DNA from: an uncultured Litoreibacter sp.
Lineage (GTDB): Bacteria; Pseudomonadota; Alphaproteobacteria; Rhodobacterales; Rhodobacteraceae
Reading direction: 5' to 3'
Assembly: GCF_947487515.1 (NCBI RefSeq)
Contig: NZ_CANKWO010000001.1
Coordinates: forward strand, 930,001 to 994,000
Length of the DNA: 64,000 nt
In this document: positions 18,441 to 27,721 of the stretch, piece after piece
Position numbering within the stretch: the first letter of the stretch is position 1
Layout: every line of letters starts with the position of its first letter
Notes under the pieces: generated by a model
Told to the model about the DNA's origin: nothing
Database searches by the model: none
Seen by the model: only the letters and a program-made list of their open reading frames with translations
Made by a program: the position numbers and the translations under genes

Positions 18441-19787
18441 TTATTTCAACAGCGGTGACCAGCTCGGGTCCGATGCGTTCGCTTGCACGGCTTTCAGGTT
18501 TCGCCCCGAAATATCCACAGAATACAGCGTCGAGGACCCGCCAGAGCCGGCAGTCTCGCGCGTGAACATGATCACGCGGCCATTCGGGGACCATGTCGGA
18601 CCTTCATCCAAGAAGGATGCGGTCAGCAGCCGTTCCCCCGATCCATCCACGCGCATCACCCCGATGTGAAAGCGCCCGCGGTTTTGCTTGGTAAAGGCCA
18701 CCAAGTCACCGCGCGGGGACCAAACCGGCGTGCCGTAGCGCCCCTGCCCAAAGGAAATGCGGGTGGCCTCCCCGCCGCCTGCGTTCATGACGTACAGCTG
18801 TTGAGTGCCGGAGCGGTCGCTCTCGAACACGATCTGCGTGCCATCCGGCGAATAGCTGGGGGCGGTCTCGATTGCGGGGCTAGAGGTAAGCTGCGTGCGC
18901 TGCCCAGAGGCAAGGTTCAGCTTATAGATGTCGGTGTTTGATCCGGTTGTCAGCGAGAACACCACATCCTGACCATTGGGCGCAAATCGTGGCGCGAAGC
19001 TCATGGTGCCGGGCTGGTCTTGCAGCACACGGCGACCCACAGAGGCCACGTCGAGGACATAAATTTTGGGAAAGCCGCTCTCGTAGGACGTATACAAAAC
19101 GCGGTCGCCATTTGGGGAAAAGCGTGGGGCCAAAACAATCGCCTGCGCATCGGTCAGGAACTGCTGGTTCGCGCCGTCGTAATCCATCACAGCCAGCCGC
19201 TTTAGACGCGCGTTCTTGGGGCCGGTCTCGGACACAAACACCGTGCGGCTGTCGAAGTAGCCGCCCTCACCGGTGATCCGTGAATAGACGGCATCTGCCA
19301 CCTTATGCGCCATGCGACGCCACCCCTTAGTGGAGCCTACAAATTGCAGCCCTTCGCCCATCTGATTTTCGGAAAACACGTCAAACAGGCGAAACTTAAC
19401 GATGATTTGGCCGTCGCCGGTGACGGAAACCGCCCCCGTCACCAAGGCTTGCGCGTTGATCGCTTTCCAGTCCGCATATTGAACGGGGCTGTCGAAATTG
19501 GTGATTTGGCTGATGAACGCGTCTTGGCTGATCGCACGAAACAGGCCGGAGCCTTGCAGATCCGCCGCAACCACAGCCGCGAGATCGCGGGCATATTGAT
19601 CCGCTCCTGCAGATTCCGCGATGAACGCAGGCGCTGCGAAGGGCAGTGGCTCAATGTTGGGGTTGTTCATCTCGATACACAGCACGCCCTCTTGGCAGTC
19701 CTGCGCCGTTGCAGGGGCCGTTGACGCCAAGGTGCTGAAGCCTATTGCGGCCACCAAGCTCAGACATTTGAGAAGTTGTTTCATCAT
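18441..19787 (-). CDS. tolB: Tol-Pal translocation protein TolB
   Basis: This 448-residue periplasmic protein links TolA and Pal. It has a signal peptide cleaved near TAPATAQ, an N-terminal alpha/beta domain to about residue 180, then a six-bladed beta-propeller of PD40 repeats ([55 protein letters not shown]). ATG 19787 has AAGGA 8 bases upstream; the longer in-frame start at 19844 would lengthen the signal peptide implausibly. Confidence 0.97.
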   Translation of the reverse strand: MMKQLLKCLSLVAAIGFSTLASTAPATAQDCQEGVLCIEMNNPNIEPLPFAAPAFIAESAGADQYARDLAAVVAADLQGSGLFRAISQDAFISQITNFDSPVQYADWKAINAQALVTGAVSVTGDGQIIVKFRLFDVFSENQMGEGLQFVGSTKGWRRMAHKVADAVYSRITGEGGYFDSRTVFVSETGPKNARLKRLAVMDYDGANQQFLTDAQAIVLAPRFSPNGDRVLYTSYESGFPKIYVLDVASVGRRVLQDQPGTMSFAPRFAPNGQDVVFSLTTGSNTDIYKLNLASGQRTQLTSSPAIETAPSYSPDGTQIVFESDRSGTQQLYVMNAGGGEATRISFGQGRYGTPVWSPRGDLVAFTKQNRGRFHIGVMRVDGSGERLLTASFLDEGPTWSPNGRVIMFTRETAGSGGSSTLYSVDISGRNLKAVQANASDPSWSPLLK

Positions 19788-19840
19788 GCTTGAATTCCTT
19801 TCACGCCGCCTCGCGGTTGGGCCTGTGTGCGCCATTACGG

Positions 19841-20956
19841 TCATCTTATCTCTTTGCTCGTCGCGTTGAAGCTCACCTGAACTTCACGCCATTGGTCATA
19901 TTTGTCGAGGGGAAGGTTGTAGCCGTCAGACCCGCAAATGATGATTGCGCGCCGTGCCGCTTGGTAAGCTTTGTCAACAGCCGCACCACTACCGCCTTTG
20001 GACGAAATCAGTTTGATCGATCCCACATCCGGCTTGGCAGCTTGATCCAACTTGAAGCCCACGACGACGGACACCGCTAAGGCATCCGTGCCCAAAGCCC
20101 CGACGTTCCAACATTTCTGAATACCCAAGATAAACGCGCCCTCTTCTTGGCGGGTGATGGGTGAAGATGTGCCGCCACCGGGGTTCTCATTGTCAGATAC
20201 GGCTGTCTCGGTATTGGCCTCGGCCACGGCACTATTGATGCTGTCCGCAAGGCTCGGTGCTGTTGTCTCAGCCACCTGCGGTGCCGGTGCCTTTGGCTTG
20301 CGCCCCGGTCTTGCCGATTTGGTCGGCGCAGAGGTCGAAGGTTCGTCGGCTTCTGTCACGATCTGCGTTGTGGACTCTTCGCGCGCGGTCTCCTCTTGCG
20401 CCTCTTCTACGGGCGTAGGATCGGCCGCAGGTGCGGTGGCATCTTGGTCGGTCTCGCCAATTTCAACTTCTGGATCAGGTTGTTCCACTACCTCATCCGC
20501 AATCCGTTCCGCAGGGCGCGGGACGGGGCGCACGTTGGGCACAATCAAGGTCGCACCGGGGTCGCCGTCCACCTCTGGGGCCTCAGGCTGTTCCGGTGTG
20601 GGTGGGGTTTCTACAGGGTCAACCGGCTCAGGGGGCAGCGGATCAGGTTCTACCACCTCCGGCTCAATCGGGTCAGGGGTTGGGGGGGGCGGATCACTTG
20701 GGGTGTCCGGCTCTACAGCGGGCGCCGGTTGATCCACGTCAACTGGGGTCACGGGTGCAGGTGGCAAGTCCGGCTCCCCGGGGGATTGGGCCTGCATGGC
20801 TTCAAAATCCTCGCCCGAGATAATCGAGACGTTGCTGACCTCCACGTCCAAATCCGTTTCCCGCGATACGAAGAACCCCCCTACAATCAAGTAGAGGATA
20901 AAGGCCGCGTGGCCCATGCCCGAAACATATGTGCCCGTGTTGGGAGACATGCGCAT
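19841..20956 (-). CDS. tolA: TolA-like energy-transducing protein
   Basis: This 371-residue protein sits in the tolA position. It has a single N-terminal membrane anchor (about 13-30, containing the GHAAFILYL segment expected to contact TolQR), a long Pro/Glu/Asp/Val-rich linker (about 55-160), an acidic Thr/Ala-rich part, and a C-terminal domain (about 270-365) ending in a TonB/TolA-type QVSFNA strand. The linker is proline-rich rather than the Ala/Lys/Glu helix of enteric TolA, so assignment rests on position and layout rather than strong sequence identity. Confidence 0.85.
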   Translation of the reverse strand: MRMSPNTGTYVSGMGHAAFILYLIVGGFFVSRETDLDVEVSNVSIISGEDFEAMQAQSPGEPDLPPAPVTPVDVDQPAPAVEPDTPSDPPPPTPDPIEPEVVEPDPLPPEPVDPVETPPTPEQPEAPEVDGDPGATLIVPNVRPVPRPAERIADEVVEQPDPEVEIGETDQDATAPAADPTPVEEAQEETAREESTTQIVTEADEPSTSAPTKSARPGRKPKAPAPQVAETTAPSLADSINSAVAEANTETAVSDNENPGGGTSSPITRQEEGAFILGIQKCWNVGALGTDALAVSVVVGFKLDQAAKPDVGSIKLISSKGGSGAAVDKAYQAARRAIIICGSDGYNLPLDKYDQWREVQVSFNATSKEIR

Positions 20957-20962
20957 GGCGCG

Positions 20963-21439
20963 TTACTCGCCCTGCCCATCAAGCGATGGCCCGCCAGTGT
21001 CCGTCACCAATCCGATGTTTGAAAAGCCGCCTTTGTTCAGGGCCCCCATGACCTGCACGACCCGCTCATAAGGGATCGCGCCGTCCGCGCGCAGGAAGAC
21101 CTTGTCATCGGCGCGTTCTGCTGCGATCGCCTGCAAGCGGCCGATCAGGTCGTCATCTGCAATCTGCGTGTTCTGGATAGACAGCTGACCATCCGCCTGC
21201 ACAGTGATCGTCAACGGTTCTTCTTGTTCCTGCGGTAAGGCGGAGGCCGCGGTTTTTGGCAATTCCACCGGCACCCCCACGGTCAGCAGCGGGGCCGCGA
21301 CCATAAAGATAATCAACAACACCAGCATGACATCCACAAAGGGCGTCACGTTGATCTCGGACATCGGCTTCGCGCCACCCTTGCGCCGCTTGCCGCGACG
21401 CCCGCCGGAGGATGCGCCTTGGATCGTGCCACCTGCCAT
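20963..21439 (-). CDS. tolR: Tol-Pal biopolymer transport protein TolR
   Basis: This 158-residue ExbD/TolR-family proton-channel subunit carries the conserved MSEINVTPFVDVMLVLLIIF membrane segment with the proton-path Asp. A basic N-terminus (RRGKRRKGG) and a periplasmic domain follow the usual layout. It is 3 bases downstream of tolQ and 6 bases upstream of tolA. Confidence 0.97.
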   Translation of the reverse strand: MAGGTIQGASSGGRRGKRRKGGAKPMSEINVTPFVDVMLVLLIIFMVAAPLLTVGVPVELPKTAASALPQEQEEPLTITVQADGQLSIQNTQIADDDLIGRLQAIAAERADDKVFLRADGAIPYERVVQVMGALNKGGFSNIGLVTDTGGPSLDGQGE

Positions 21440-21442
21440 GGC

Positions 21443-22138
21443 TTAAGCGTCCAACTGGCGCGAAAGGATCGTGGTGAATTCGTCAGCAAACGCCTCATAG
21501 CCGGACATGATGCGATCAGCGTCTGTGGACAGTTTGTTGTAGAAAATCACAGCGGGGATCGCGGCGACCAACCCCAATGCCGTCGCAACCAAGGCTTCCG
21601 CAATACCCGGGGCCACGACCGCCAGATTGGTGCTTTGCGCAATCGCGATTTCCTCAAAGGCGTGCTTGATCCCCCAAACGGTACCAAACAGCCCGATGAA
21701 CGGCGCGGTAGACCCAACGGTTGCCAAGAAGGTCAGGCCGTTGTTCAAGTTCTCTTCGACCTTGGCAATCGCCACATCCATAGAGCGGTCAATCCGTGCC
21801 GTCGCCCCTGCGATCAGCTGCCCGTCCTCTTTGTGCGAGCGTTGCCATTCGGACATCCCCGCAGCGAAAATCTTTTGCGAAGCGCCCTGCGGGTCGCCGC
21901 CGACTTTCTCAAACAATTCGTCCAGAGGCTCTCCCGACCAGAAAGCGCGGTCGAACTCCTCGGCTTCGGCACGGGCTTTTCGGAAGTTGATAAACTTCTG
22001 CACGATGATGCCCCAGCCCCAGAAGGAGGCCCCGATAAGCATCAGCATGACCAGTTTAACGATGATTGTTGCCCGCCAAAAAAGCGCCGTGACTGAAAAG
22101 TCCACGTCGCTGGCTAGGCCGATTGCCTCAGCTTCCAT
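21443..22138 (-). CDS. tolQ: Tol-Pal inner-membrane channel protein TolQ
   Basis: This 231-residue MotA/TolQ/ExbB-family protein has three membrane segments (about 18-42, 133-155 and 172-195). The family core includes GSTAPFIGLFGTVWGI and the GIAEALVATALGLVAAIPAV helix. With TolR it harnesses the proton motive force to energise TolA. It is the first tol gene, 111 bases after ybgC in the same direction. Confidence 0.97.
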   Translation of the reverse strand: MEAEAIGLASDVDFSVTALFWRATIIVKLVMLMLIGASFWGWGIIVQKFINFRKARAEAEEFDRAFWSGEPLDELFEKVGGDPQGASQKIFAAGMSEWQRSHKEDGQLIAGATARIDRSMDVAIAKVEENLNNGLTFLATVGSTAPFIGLFGTVWGIKHAFEEIAIAQSTNLAVVAPGIAEALVATALGLVAAIPAVIFYNKLSTDADRIMSGYEAFADEFTTILSRQLDA

Positions 22139-22249
22139 ATTACCTGCTCGCCTTGTTTATTACCGCTTTGCGCGGCTTGATTGACTGTAGAATAGCCGCT
22201 TTGGTAGTGCATTGCTACATTTGACGTGGGAAGGGCAGAAAAATTCCCG

Positions 22250-22642
22250 TTACCGTTGCATCAACTGGCGAATATCCGCCGGAAGTCGCAAGGGGCGGCC
22301 GTTTTCGCCCAGACAAACCAAGGTCACTACCGATTTAAACAAGATTTCATTGCCACGTTTGACATCTTGCGTGAGCGTGATGCGCGCTGCGGTGAGCGCC
22401 TGCACCACAGTTTCGACCTGCAGACTGTCGTCAAACTTGGCGGGGGCGATGTAGTCGGCCTCTACGCGCCGAACAGCGAACACGATGCCTTTGTCGGTTT
22501 TCAGCGCGACTTGATCGACGCCGATCTCACGCACCCATTCACTTCGAGCGCGCTCGATGAACTTCAGATAGTTGGCATAATAAACGATCCCAGCGAGGTC
22601 GGTATCCTCGTAGTAGACCCGCAAATCGAACACATGCGTCAT
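22250..22642 (-). CDS. ybgC: Tol-Pal-associated acyl-CoA thioesterase YbgC
   Basis: This 130-residue hotdog-fold thioesterase has the 4HBT-family active-site stretch YYEDTDLAGIVYYANYLKFI with Asp15. YbgC proteins hydrolyse acyl-CoA or acyl-ACP esters and are widely linked to tolQ. Here the gene precedes tolQ and follows a small hypothetical gene by 3 bases, so it probably belongs to the same transcript as the genes on both sides. Confidence 0.95.
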   Translation of the reverse strand: MTHVFDLRVYYEDTDLAGIVYYANYLKFIERARSEWVREIGVDQVALKTDKGIVFAVRRVEADYIAPAKFDDSLQVETVVQALTAARITLTQDVKRGNEILFKSVVTLVCLGENGRPLRLPADIRQLMQR

Positions 22643-22645
22643 AGG

Positions 22646-22864
22646 CTACTCTCCTGCCTCCATCATCGCGCGGATTTTCAGGGCTTTCTCAAAGTGGTCC
22701 AGCCTGTGGGTCTTGATCCACCACGTCGCGACCTCCATCAGTTCTTCAGGAGTGTCGTTCTTATTGTGGAAAAACGCGTAGAACGACAGCCCGACGCCCT
22801 CGCCCTTTTTGGCAATCTTATCTGTGCAGATCGCGATCGCCTTCTCGCGAAATGCCTGCCTCAC
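22646..22864 (-). CDS. Small conserved hypothetical (DUF6500-like)
   Basis: This 72-residue soluble protein is rich in charged residues and aromatic pairs (FYAFFHNK, ATWWIKTH). It resembles the short DUF6500-type proteins I recall from Rhodobacterales, but I cannot confirm that without a search. Its start overlaps the stop of the preceding 213-residue gene by 4 bases, and ybgC starts 3 bases after its stop, so translation is probably coupled through all three. The function is unknown. Confidence 0.72.
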   Translation of the reverse strand: MRQAFREKAIAICTDKIAKKGEGVGLSFYAFFHNKNDTPEELMEVATWWIKTHRLDHFEKALKIRAMMEAGE

Positions 22865-23502
22865 GAGACCAGCGCCCCGACACGGGCCGCCATACGCAAC
22901 GCATGAGACGCATCCCCAGCCGCAACAGGCATGACCGGATCATAGGCCGCACGAATGACATTCGCGACGTCGGGTTTCAAAATTGCCACGTTGTCGCCAG
23001 TCATCGCCAAGGGGGAGGATGTGGCAAATGCGGCCTCGGACCACAGCAACATGGATTGCACCGCTTGCCCCAAGCAAAGCGTATCAGCCGGCAGCTCTGC
23101 CATCGCATTATCCATGCGCAGAAACACAAAGCAGGCTTTGATCGCGCCCTCTTCGTCGAAGCGGAACAATCGGTATTGGTTCGCATCTGCCGATTTCAGT
23201 CGCCCGACCAGCGGCCCCAGCTCGGGGATCATCTTGTCCAAGTTCGGCGTGTCGGACAGCTCTTGCCAGTCGCGCACGAAGAACACCATGAAATTTGACC
23301 CCAGCTCTGCATCCGTCTCGGCCATCTCATGACCTGCCAAGCGGCACACCGCATCAATGGCCCCTTTCAAGATCGCCACCGCGCTGTCTTCCACCCCAAA
23401 AGCCACCGGTGCCACAGGGCGGCCCCAGCGGGCGAATTGATAGGTGCCATCCGCGCGGGTGAACATTTTCTCCACGCTTTGCGCTGTTACTTCAAAAACC
23501 AC
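22861..23502 (-). CDS. Conserved hypothetical protein between ruvB and ybgC
   Basis: This 213-residue soluble protein has no signal peptide or membrane segment, and no domain I recognise. It shows the acid/aromatic block FMVFFVRDWQELSDTPNLD and a C-terminal Ala-rich half (GDASHALRMAARVGALVS). The start is GTG 23502, with AAGGAT 8 bases upstream. It follows ruvB by 6 bases and overlaps the next gene by 4, so it is cotranscribed with the resolvase genes; that linkage is the only functional hint. Confidence 0.75.
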   Translation of the reverse strand: MVFEVTAQSVEKMFTRADGTYQFARWGRPVAPVAFGVEDSAVAILKGAIDAVCRLAGHEMAETDAELGSNFMVFFVRDWQELSDTPNLDKMIPELGPLVGRLKSADANQYRLFRFDEEGAIKACFVFLRMDNAMAELPADTLCLGQAVQSMLLWSEAAFATSSPLAMTGDNVAILKPDVANVIRAAYDPVMPVAAGDASHALRMAARVGALVS

Positions 23503-23508
23503 AGGGCT

Positions 23509-24531
23509 TTATCCTTCAAACAAGTCGTTTCGTATCGCCGGCGCATCCAACCCCAAATGGGTCCACGCCTTTTGCGCCAGCATGCGCCCGCGCGGGGTGC
23601 GCTGTATCAGACCTTGTTGCAGCAGGTAAGGCTCGATCACCTCTTCCAATGCATCGCGGCTTTCTGAAAGGGCTGCGGACATCGTCTCAATCCCGACCGG
23701 ACCGCCGCCATAATTTTCGGCGACCAATCGCAAGTAGCGCCTGTCCGCACCATCCAATCCAAGATGATCCACACCAAGACGCGTCAAAGCGCTGTCGGCC
23801 AGATCACGGGTGATCTTGCCCCCGCCCTCGACGATTGCGAAATCGACAACGCGGCGCAACAAGCGTCCGGCAATACGCGGTGTACCACGCGCACGGCGTG
23901 CAATCTCAAGCGCGCCGTCGTCTTCGCAAGGAACACCCAAAAGCCGCGCACCACGGCGCACGATTTCATGCAGCTCCTGCTCGGTGTAGAACTGCAAACG
24001 GGTCGGAATGCCAAAACGGTCACGAAGCGGCGTCGTCAACAAACCCAAGCGGGTCGTGGCCCCGACAAGCGTGAAGGGTTGCAGCTCTATTCGCACCGTT
24101 CGCGCGGCAGGCCCTTCGCCGATCACCAAATCCAGCTCAAAATCCTCAAGTGCGGGGTATAAGATTTCCTCGACCACAGGATTGAGCCGGTGAATTTCGT
24201 CGATGAACAAAACGTCGCGGGCTTCCAAATTGGTCAGGATCGCCGCTAGATCGCCTGCCTTTGCCAGCACAGGGCCACTGGTCATGCGGAAGTTCACCCC
24301 TAGCTCACGCGCCATAATCTGCGCCAGCGTTGTCTTCCCCAAGCCGGGTGGGCCGTGAAACAACGTGTGATCCATCGCCTCGCCGCGGGTTTTGGCGCTT
24401 TCGATAAACACCTTCAGGTTCGCACGTGCCTCGGCCTGACCGATGAATTCATCGAGGCCTTGCGGGCGCAATGCGCGATCCGCATCATCCGGTCGCGCCT
24501 CAGGGCGCAATGTTGGGTCAGGTTCGTTCAT
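23509..24531 (-). CDS. ruvB: Holliday junction branch migration helicase RuvB
   Basis: This 340-residue AAA+ motor drives branch migration with RuvA during recombinational repair. Walker A is GPPGLGKTT (60-68), Walker B FIDEIH (109-114), the RuvB hairpin region is [22 protein letters not shown], and a C-terminal winged helix carries TPRGR. The length is typical. It lies 51 bases after ruvA. Confidence 0.98.
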   Translation of the reverse strand: MNEPDPTLRPEARPDDADRALRPQGLDEFIGQAEARANLKVFIESAKTRGEAMDHTLFHGPPGLGKTTLAQIMARELGVNFRMTSGPVLAKAGDLAAILTNLEARDVLFIDEIHRLNPVVEEILYPALEDFELDLVIGEGPAARTVRIELQPFTLVGATTRLGLLTTPLRDRFGIPTRLQFYTEQELHEIVRRGARLLGVPCEDDGALEIARRARGTPRIAGRLLRRVVDFAIVEGGGKITRDLADSALTRLGVDHLGLDGADRRYLRLVAENYGGGPVGIETMSAALSESRDALEEVIEPYLLQQGLIQRTPRGRMLAQKAWTHLGLDAPAIRNDLFEG

Positions 24532-24582
24532 ACATATCTCTATGCCGCACAGTGGGCCGCTCTTCCAGAAGAAGCTTCACCG

Positions 24583-25242
24583 TTATTCCTTGGGGGCCAA
24601 CAGCTTTAACGCAGCACGGATCAGGGATGGCGTACTCTGTGCCCCCTCTCCCGCAGCCTGCGCCACAGCGCTTGCGGCATCTCCGTGGGCGTATCCCAGA
24701 TTGGTCAGTGCAGACAACGCCTCGGCCTGTGTGGAGGCATTGCTGGCCGCGACAACGGGCTCTAGCACCGCAGTGTCTTCCTCAGGGGCCGCCACAACCT
24801 CGCCCTGCGCCGCGGCCAAACTGCCGCCCATTGCCATAACTTTCGGGGCTTTGTCTTTCAGCTCCAGCACGACCTTTTGCGCTGTTTTGGGGCCAATGCC
24901 CTTGGCCGCCTTAATCGCGTTCCAGTCGCCCAAGGTCACCGCCCGCGACACGCCGTCAGGGCCAAGCGTCGACAAAATCGCCATGGAGGCCTTTGCCCCG
25001 ACACCCTGCACGGTCATCAACAAGCGGTGCCATTCTTTTTCGATCAATGTGGTGAACCCGAAAAGCTGCAAGACGTCCTCGCGGACCAAAAGTTCGGTAA
25101 AGAGCGATACGGCCTCTCCGGCATTTGGCAAAACGGCCATGGTCCGCTCCGAGCAATACACCATATAGCCGACGCCCCCGACATCGATCAAAACGTGATC
25201 TGTTGCGCGGTAATCAAGCCGCCCTGTGAGTTTGCCGATCAT
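24583..25242 (-). CDS. ruvA: Holliday junction DNA-binding protein RuvA
   Basis: This 219-residue protein forms a tetramer that binds junction DNA and positions RuvB. It has an OB-fold N-terminus ([12 protein letters not shown]...[12 protein letters not shown]), tandem HhH motifs ([26 protein letters not shown]), an acid/Ala linker and a C-terminal RuvB-contact domain. Its ATG overlaps the ruvC stop as ATGA; the frame stays open upstream inside ruvC, but that extension is not needed. Confidence 0.97.
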   Translation of the reverse strand: MIGKLTGRLDYRATDHVLIDVGGVGYMVYCSERTMAVLPNAGEAVSLFTELLVREDVLQLFGFTTLIEKEWHRLLMTVQGVGAKASMAILSTLGPDGVSRAVTLGDWNAIKAAKGIGPKTAQKVVLELKDKAPKVMAMGGSLAAAQGEVVAAPEEDTAVLEPVVAASNASTQAEALSALTNLGYAHGDAASAVAQAAGEGAQSTPSLIRAALKLLAPKE

Positions 25243-25748
25243 GCCCCTGCCCTCGCGAGTGCTGCGCTTAATGTGTTGCCCGTTCGAGAGTGAAACGCAT
25301 GGCAAAGGGCGATCGCCAAGGCATCCGTGGCATCTGGCCCCGTCAAGACAACGCCTGGCAGTTGCATCTTCACCATATGCGCGACCTGCGTTTTATCCGC
25401 ATGCCCCACACCTACGACAGTTTTTTTGATTTTGTTGGGGGCGTATTCGCCTATGCCCAACCCGAATTGTGCGGGCACCAACATTGCAATGCCGCGCGCT
25501 TGTCCCAGCTTCAAGGTGCCCGCGCCGTCTTTGTTGACGAAGGTTTGCTCGACGCCGGCTGTATCGGGGGCGTATTGGGTGAACACATCTGACAACTGCT
25601 GGTGCAAGCTCAGCAGCCGGTCCCCCAATGGGGTGCCCGTGGCCGAGTGACAGGCCCCATTCGCGACATGTGATACCCGCGATCCGTCTGTTTCAATGAT
25701 ACCCCACCCGAGGTTTCGCAACCCTGGATCAATCCCTATGACGCGCAT
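25239..25748 (-). CDS. ruvC: Crossover junction endodeoxyribonuclease RuvC
   Basis: This 169-residue resolvase of the RNase H fold cuts Holliday junctions symmetrically. The catalytic acids are visible: Asp7 in [13 protein letters not shown], the Glu of [10 protein letters not shown], and the paired Asp of [15 protein letters not shown]. It is the first gene of the ruvCAB run. An SOS-like site lies 37-51 bases upstream of its start. Confidence 0.97.
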   Translation of the reverse strand: MRVIGIDPGLRNLGWGIIETDGSRVSHVANGACHSATGTPLGDRLLSLHQQLSDVFTQYAPDTAGVEQTFVNKDGAGTLKLGQARGIAMLVPAQFGLGIGEYAPNKIKKTVVGVGHADKTQVAHMVKMQLPGVVLTGPDATDALAIALCHAFHSRTGNTLSAALARAGA

Positions 25749-25784
25749 GGCCTGCTCTTTTTTGTTGTTCTTGGGTCACAAGTA

Positions 25785-25799
25785 GCACGAAACAAGAAC
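25785..25799 (-). promoter_or_regulatory. Imperfect LexA (SOS) box upstream of ruvC
   Basis: Read on the minus strand this is GTTC-N7-GTGC, one base away from the GTTC-N7-GTTC operator known for LexA in Rhodobacter and other alphaproteobacteria. It lies 37-51 bases before the ruvC ATG, a suitable operator position. A one-mismatch match of this length can occur by chance. Confidence 0.4.
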
Positions 25800-26000
25800 A
25801 TTTGCCAAGACCGGACATAAAGGCCAATTACGACCCCCCTAGGTCGCAAACCCGCCAAGCCCCTGCCAAACGCGACAAAATCGTCACGAACTATTCTGTT
25901 TGCGACACCTTCGGCCGCGCGGGATTCACCATATTAATAAGGTGTTTACCATAGATCACGACCCATGCGGAAAGTGCATAGGGGGCATGCAAAAATCATT

Positions 26001-26030
26001 CTTGTGAGACTCCGACATGAGGCCTAGATG
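26001..26030 (+). promoter_or_regulatory. Candidate promoter for the DUF1127 gene
   Basis: TTGTGA (26002-26007) and TAGATG (26025-26030) are 17 bases apart. The same bases also read as CTTG-N18-CCTAGAT, close to an alphaproteobacterial RpoH-type promoter. The site lies about 60 bases before the ATG. This is assigned by eye only. Confidence 0.35.
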
Positions 26031-26087
26031 CGGGTTAGAAACACAAACCGCCCAAACTTTAGGCACACTTAAAAAAGGACGACTCGC

Positions 26088-26279
26088 ATGGCTGTAATTG
26101 AAACCACCCGCTCGCTGAACGAAGGCGTCCGCGCCGAAGCTCAAGGCTTTTTCTCCGCTGTGGCAGGCGCCATCGTTGCATGGAACGACCGCCGCGCAAC
26201 ACGCAACGCACTGTCCACATTGTCCGCGCGTGAGCTGGAAGACATTGGCCTGAACCGCTTCGATTTGGGGAACATGTAA
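26088..26279 (+). CDS. Small DUF1127-domain protein
   Basis: This 63-residue protein ends in the DUF1127 signature: a Trp-Asn-Asp-Arg-Arg stretch, then LSTLSARELEDIGLNRFDLGNM. DUF1127 proteins are small Arg-rich proteins. In Rhodobacter sphaeroides one of them (CcaF1, RSP_6037) binds RNA and is cotranscribed with stress-induced sRNAs under RpoH control. GGA lies 8 bases before the ATG. The gene stands alone with its own strong terminator. The RNA-binding role is carried over by family, not shown here. Confidence 0.9.
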   Translation: MAVIETTRSLNEGVRAEAQGFFSAVAGAIVAWNDRRATRNALSTLSARELEDIGLNRFDLGNM

Positions 26280-26310
26280 GTTACCTCTTTTTCGATCGCA
26301 GACGTTAGAA

Positions 26311-26336
26311 AGCCACCCTATGGGGTGGCTTTTTTC
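26311..26336 (+). terminator. Strong terminator after the DUF1127 gene
   Basis: AGCCACCC pairs with GGGTGGCT across a TATG loop and is followed by six T, starting 31 bases after the stop codon. Confidence 0.93.
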
Positions 26337-26356
26337 GTTCCGGATTGCAGGTCAGC

Positions 26357-26710
26357 TCAGGCCTTGCGAAATACCATGTTGAGGCCGTCCGCCATCACGC
26401 GGGTCGCAGGATCCGCGTCCAACAAGAAGGCCGCCAACACTTGCATGCTGTTGCCCTTGGCCAAAGTCTCAATCCTGCTTTGATATTCCTCTTCCCCCAG
26501 TTGGGCGAGGACGAAGCCTTTCAGCATCACAAAGATCAACGCTGCTGTGACGATGCTTTTGACTGGTATGAGTTTTCGGCGCCGCCGCTTGACCACCTCG
26601 ACGACAAGGCCATCTTCATTGACCTTTCGGACCACCCGCTTTTTGGGGTCGTCTTTCTTTTGAATGGTGTTCAACCGCTCAATAAATCGGTCTTTGTTTA
26701 CGTCTGCCAA
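26357..26710 (-). CDS. Small single-pass membrane protein, hypothetical
   Basis: This 117-residue protein has a highly charged N-terminal 45 residues (KKDDPKKRVVRKVNEDG, KRRRRK), one membrane segment at about 50-68 (VKSIVTAALIFVMLKGFVLA), and a C-terminal region of about 45 residues that should be periplasmic by the positive-inside rule. I do not recognise the family. It is 76 bases downstream of prmA on the same strand and convergent with the DUF1127 gene, sharing the space around that gene's terminator. Confidence 0.72.
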   Translation of the reverse strand: MADVNKDRFIERLNTIQKKDDPKKRVVRKVNEDGLVVEVVKRRRRKLIPVKSIVTAALIFVMLKGFVLAQLGEEEYQSRIETLAKGNSMQVLAAFLLDADPATRVMADGLNMVFRKA

Positions 26711-26786
26711 TGTTTTTCCCAGTGCTTATGAATTGCACATTCTCAACTTTGGCTAACAGATTTCTTAACAAAGTCCTAAGAAATTT

Positions 26787-27656
26787 CTACTTTTTGGACA
26801 TTCTAAGGGCAGTCCATTCCCCAATGTCGCGTCTTTGCGACAGTTGAAAGCCCGAAGATTCATAGACCGACTGCACTTCTTCGGCCTGATCGATCAGCAA
26901 GCCAGACAGGATAATCGTCCCGTTCTGCGCGCAATTTGAAGCCATGTCCGGTGCCAGATCAATCAAAGGGCCCTTGAGGATATTCGCAAAGATCAAGTCA
27001 AACGGAGCCTTCGCGGCGATGGCCTCATGCCCGAAACCGATGGCTTCCAGACAAGTGATTTTATCCGCCATTCCATTGGCCTGTGCATTCACTTCCGCGA
27101 CCTCAACCGCCACTGGGTCAATGTCAGACGCGATCACCACATCGCCCCAGACCGCCGCAGCACCCATCGCCAACACAGCCGTGCCGCACCCTACGTCGAT
27201 CACATTCGATGCCCGCCCACCTTCGCTGACGTAATCTTCTAGCGACAACAAGCAGCCCTGCGTCGTGCCGTGATGGCCGGTTCCGAAGGCCATCGCGGCC
27301 TCGATCAAAAGGGAGACCTTGTCAGATGGCACTTTATCCGCGTCATGGCTGCCATAGACAAAGAAACGCCCAGCCTCGACAGGGGCCAGTTCGCGGCGCA
27401 CATGAGCAACCCAATCGGTTTCAGGAATTTCGGATACCACAAAGGGCTTGGCATCATGCACAGCGGTCAAAAGCGCCAACTCAACATCGCTGGGTTGTTC
27501 CAGAAAATAGCCACCGACTTCCCACAAGCCAGAGTCGTCCTCGACCTCAAACACCCCCACACCGGTTGGCGCAGGATCCAGCATCTCGAGCGCCAACCCC
27601 AAAGCTTGTGCGGCAGGTTCCCCCATCAGGGTCGTCAGGGCTGTATATGTCGGCAT
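26787..27656 (-). CDS. prmA: Ribosomal protein L11 methyltransferase
   Basis: PrmA trimethylates ribosomal protein L11 using S-adenosylmethionine. The 289-residue protein has an N-terminal substrate domain and a Rossmann methyltransferase domain with motif I VIDVGCGTAVLAMGA (near residue 160) and the NILKGPL active-site motif. AAGGAG precedes the ATG at 7 bases. The neighbouring MFS gene upstream is 65 bases away. Confidence 0.95.
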   Translation of the reverse strand: MPTYTALTTLMGEPAAQALGLALEMLDPAPTGVGVFEVEDDSGLWEVGGYFLEQPSDVELALLTAVHDAKPFVVSEIPETDWVAHVRRELAPVEAGRFFVYGSHDADKVPSDKVSLLIEAAMAFGTGHHGTTQGCLLSLEDYVSEGGRASNVIDVGCGTAVLAMGAAAVWGDVVIASDIDPVAVEVAEVNAQANGMADKITCLEAIGFGHEAIAAKAPFDLIFANILKGPLIDLAPDMASNCAQNGTIILSGLLIDQAEEVQSVYESSGFQLSQRRDIGEWTALRMSKK

Positions 27657-27721
27657 TGAGGTCGCTCCTTAAAGTTGCCCTTCGCTTAGGCCGCTACCCG
27701 TCTCAGTGCAACCCCTGCTGG

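Larger units (their letters stand above)
25749..26087. other. Intergenic region between ruvC and the DUF1127 gene (339 bases)
   Basis: This divergent intergenic region holds an imperfect SOS-type box near ruvC (25785-25799) and a possible promoter for the DUF1127 gene (26001-26030). Short dyads are also visible: CGACC/GGTCG near 25829-25844 and CACC/GGTG around 25926-25943. It contains no gene I can support. Confidence 0.6.
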
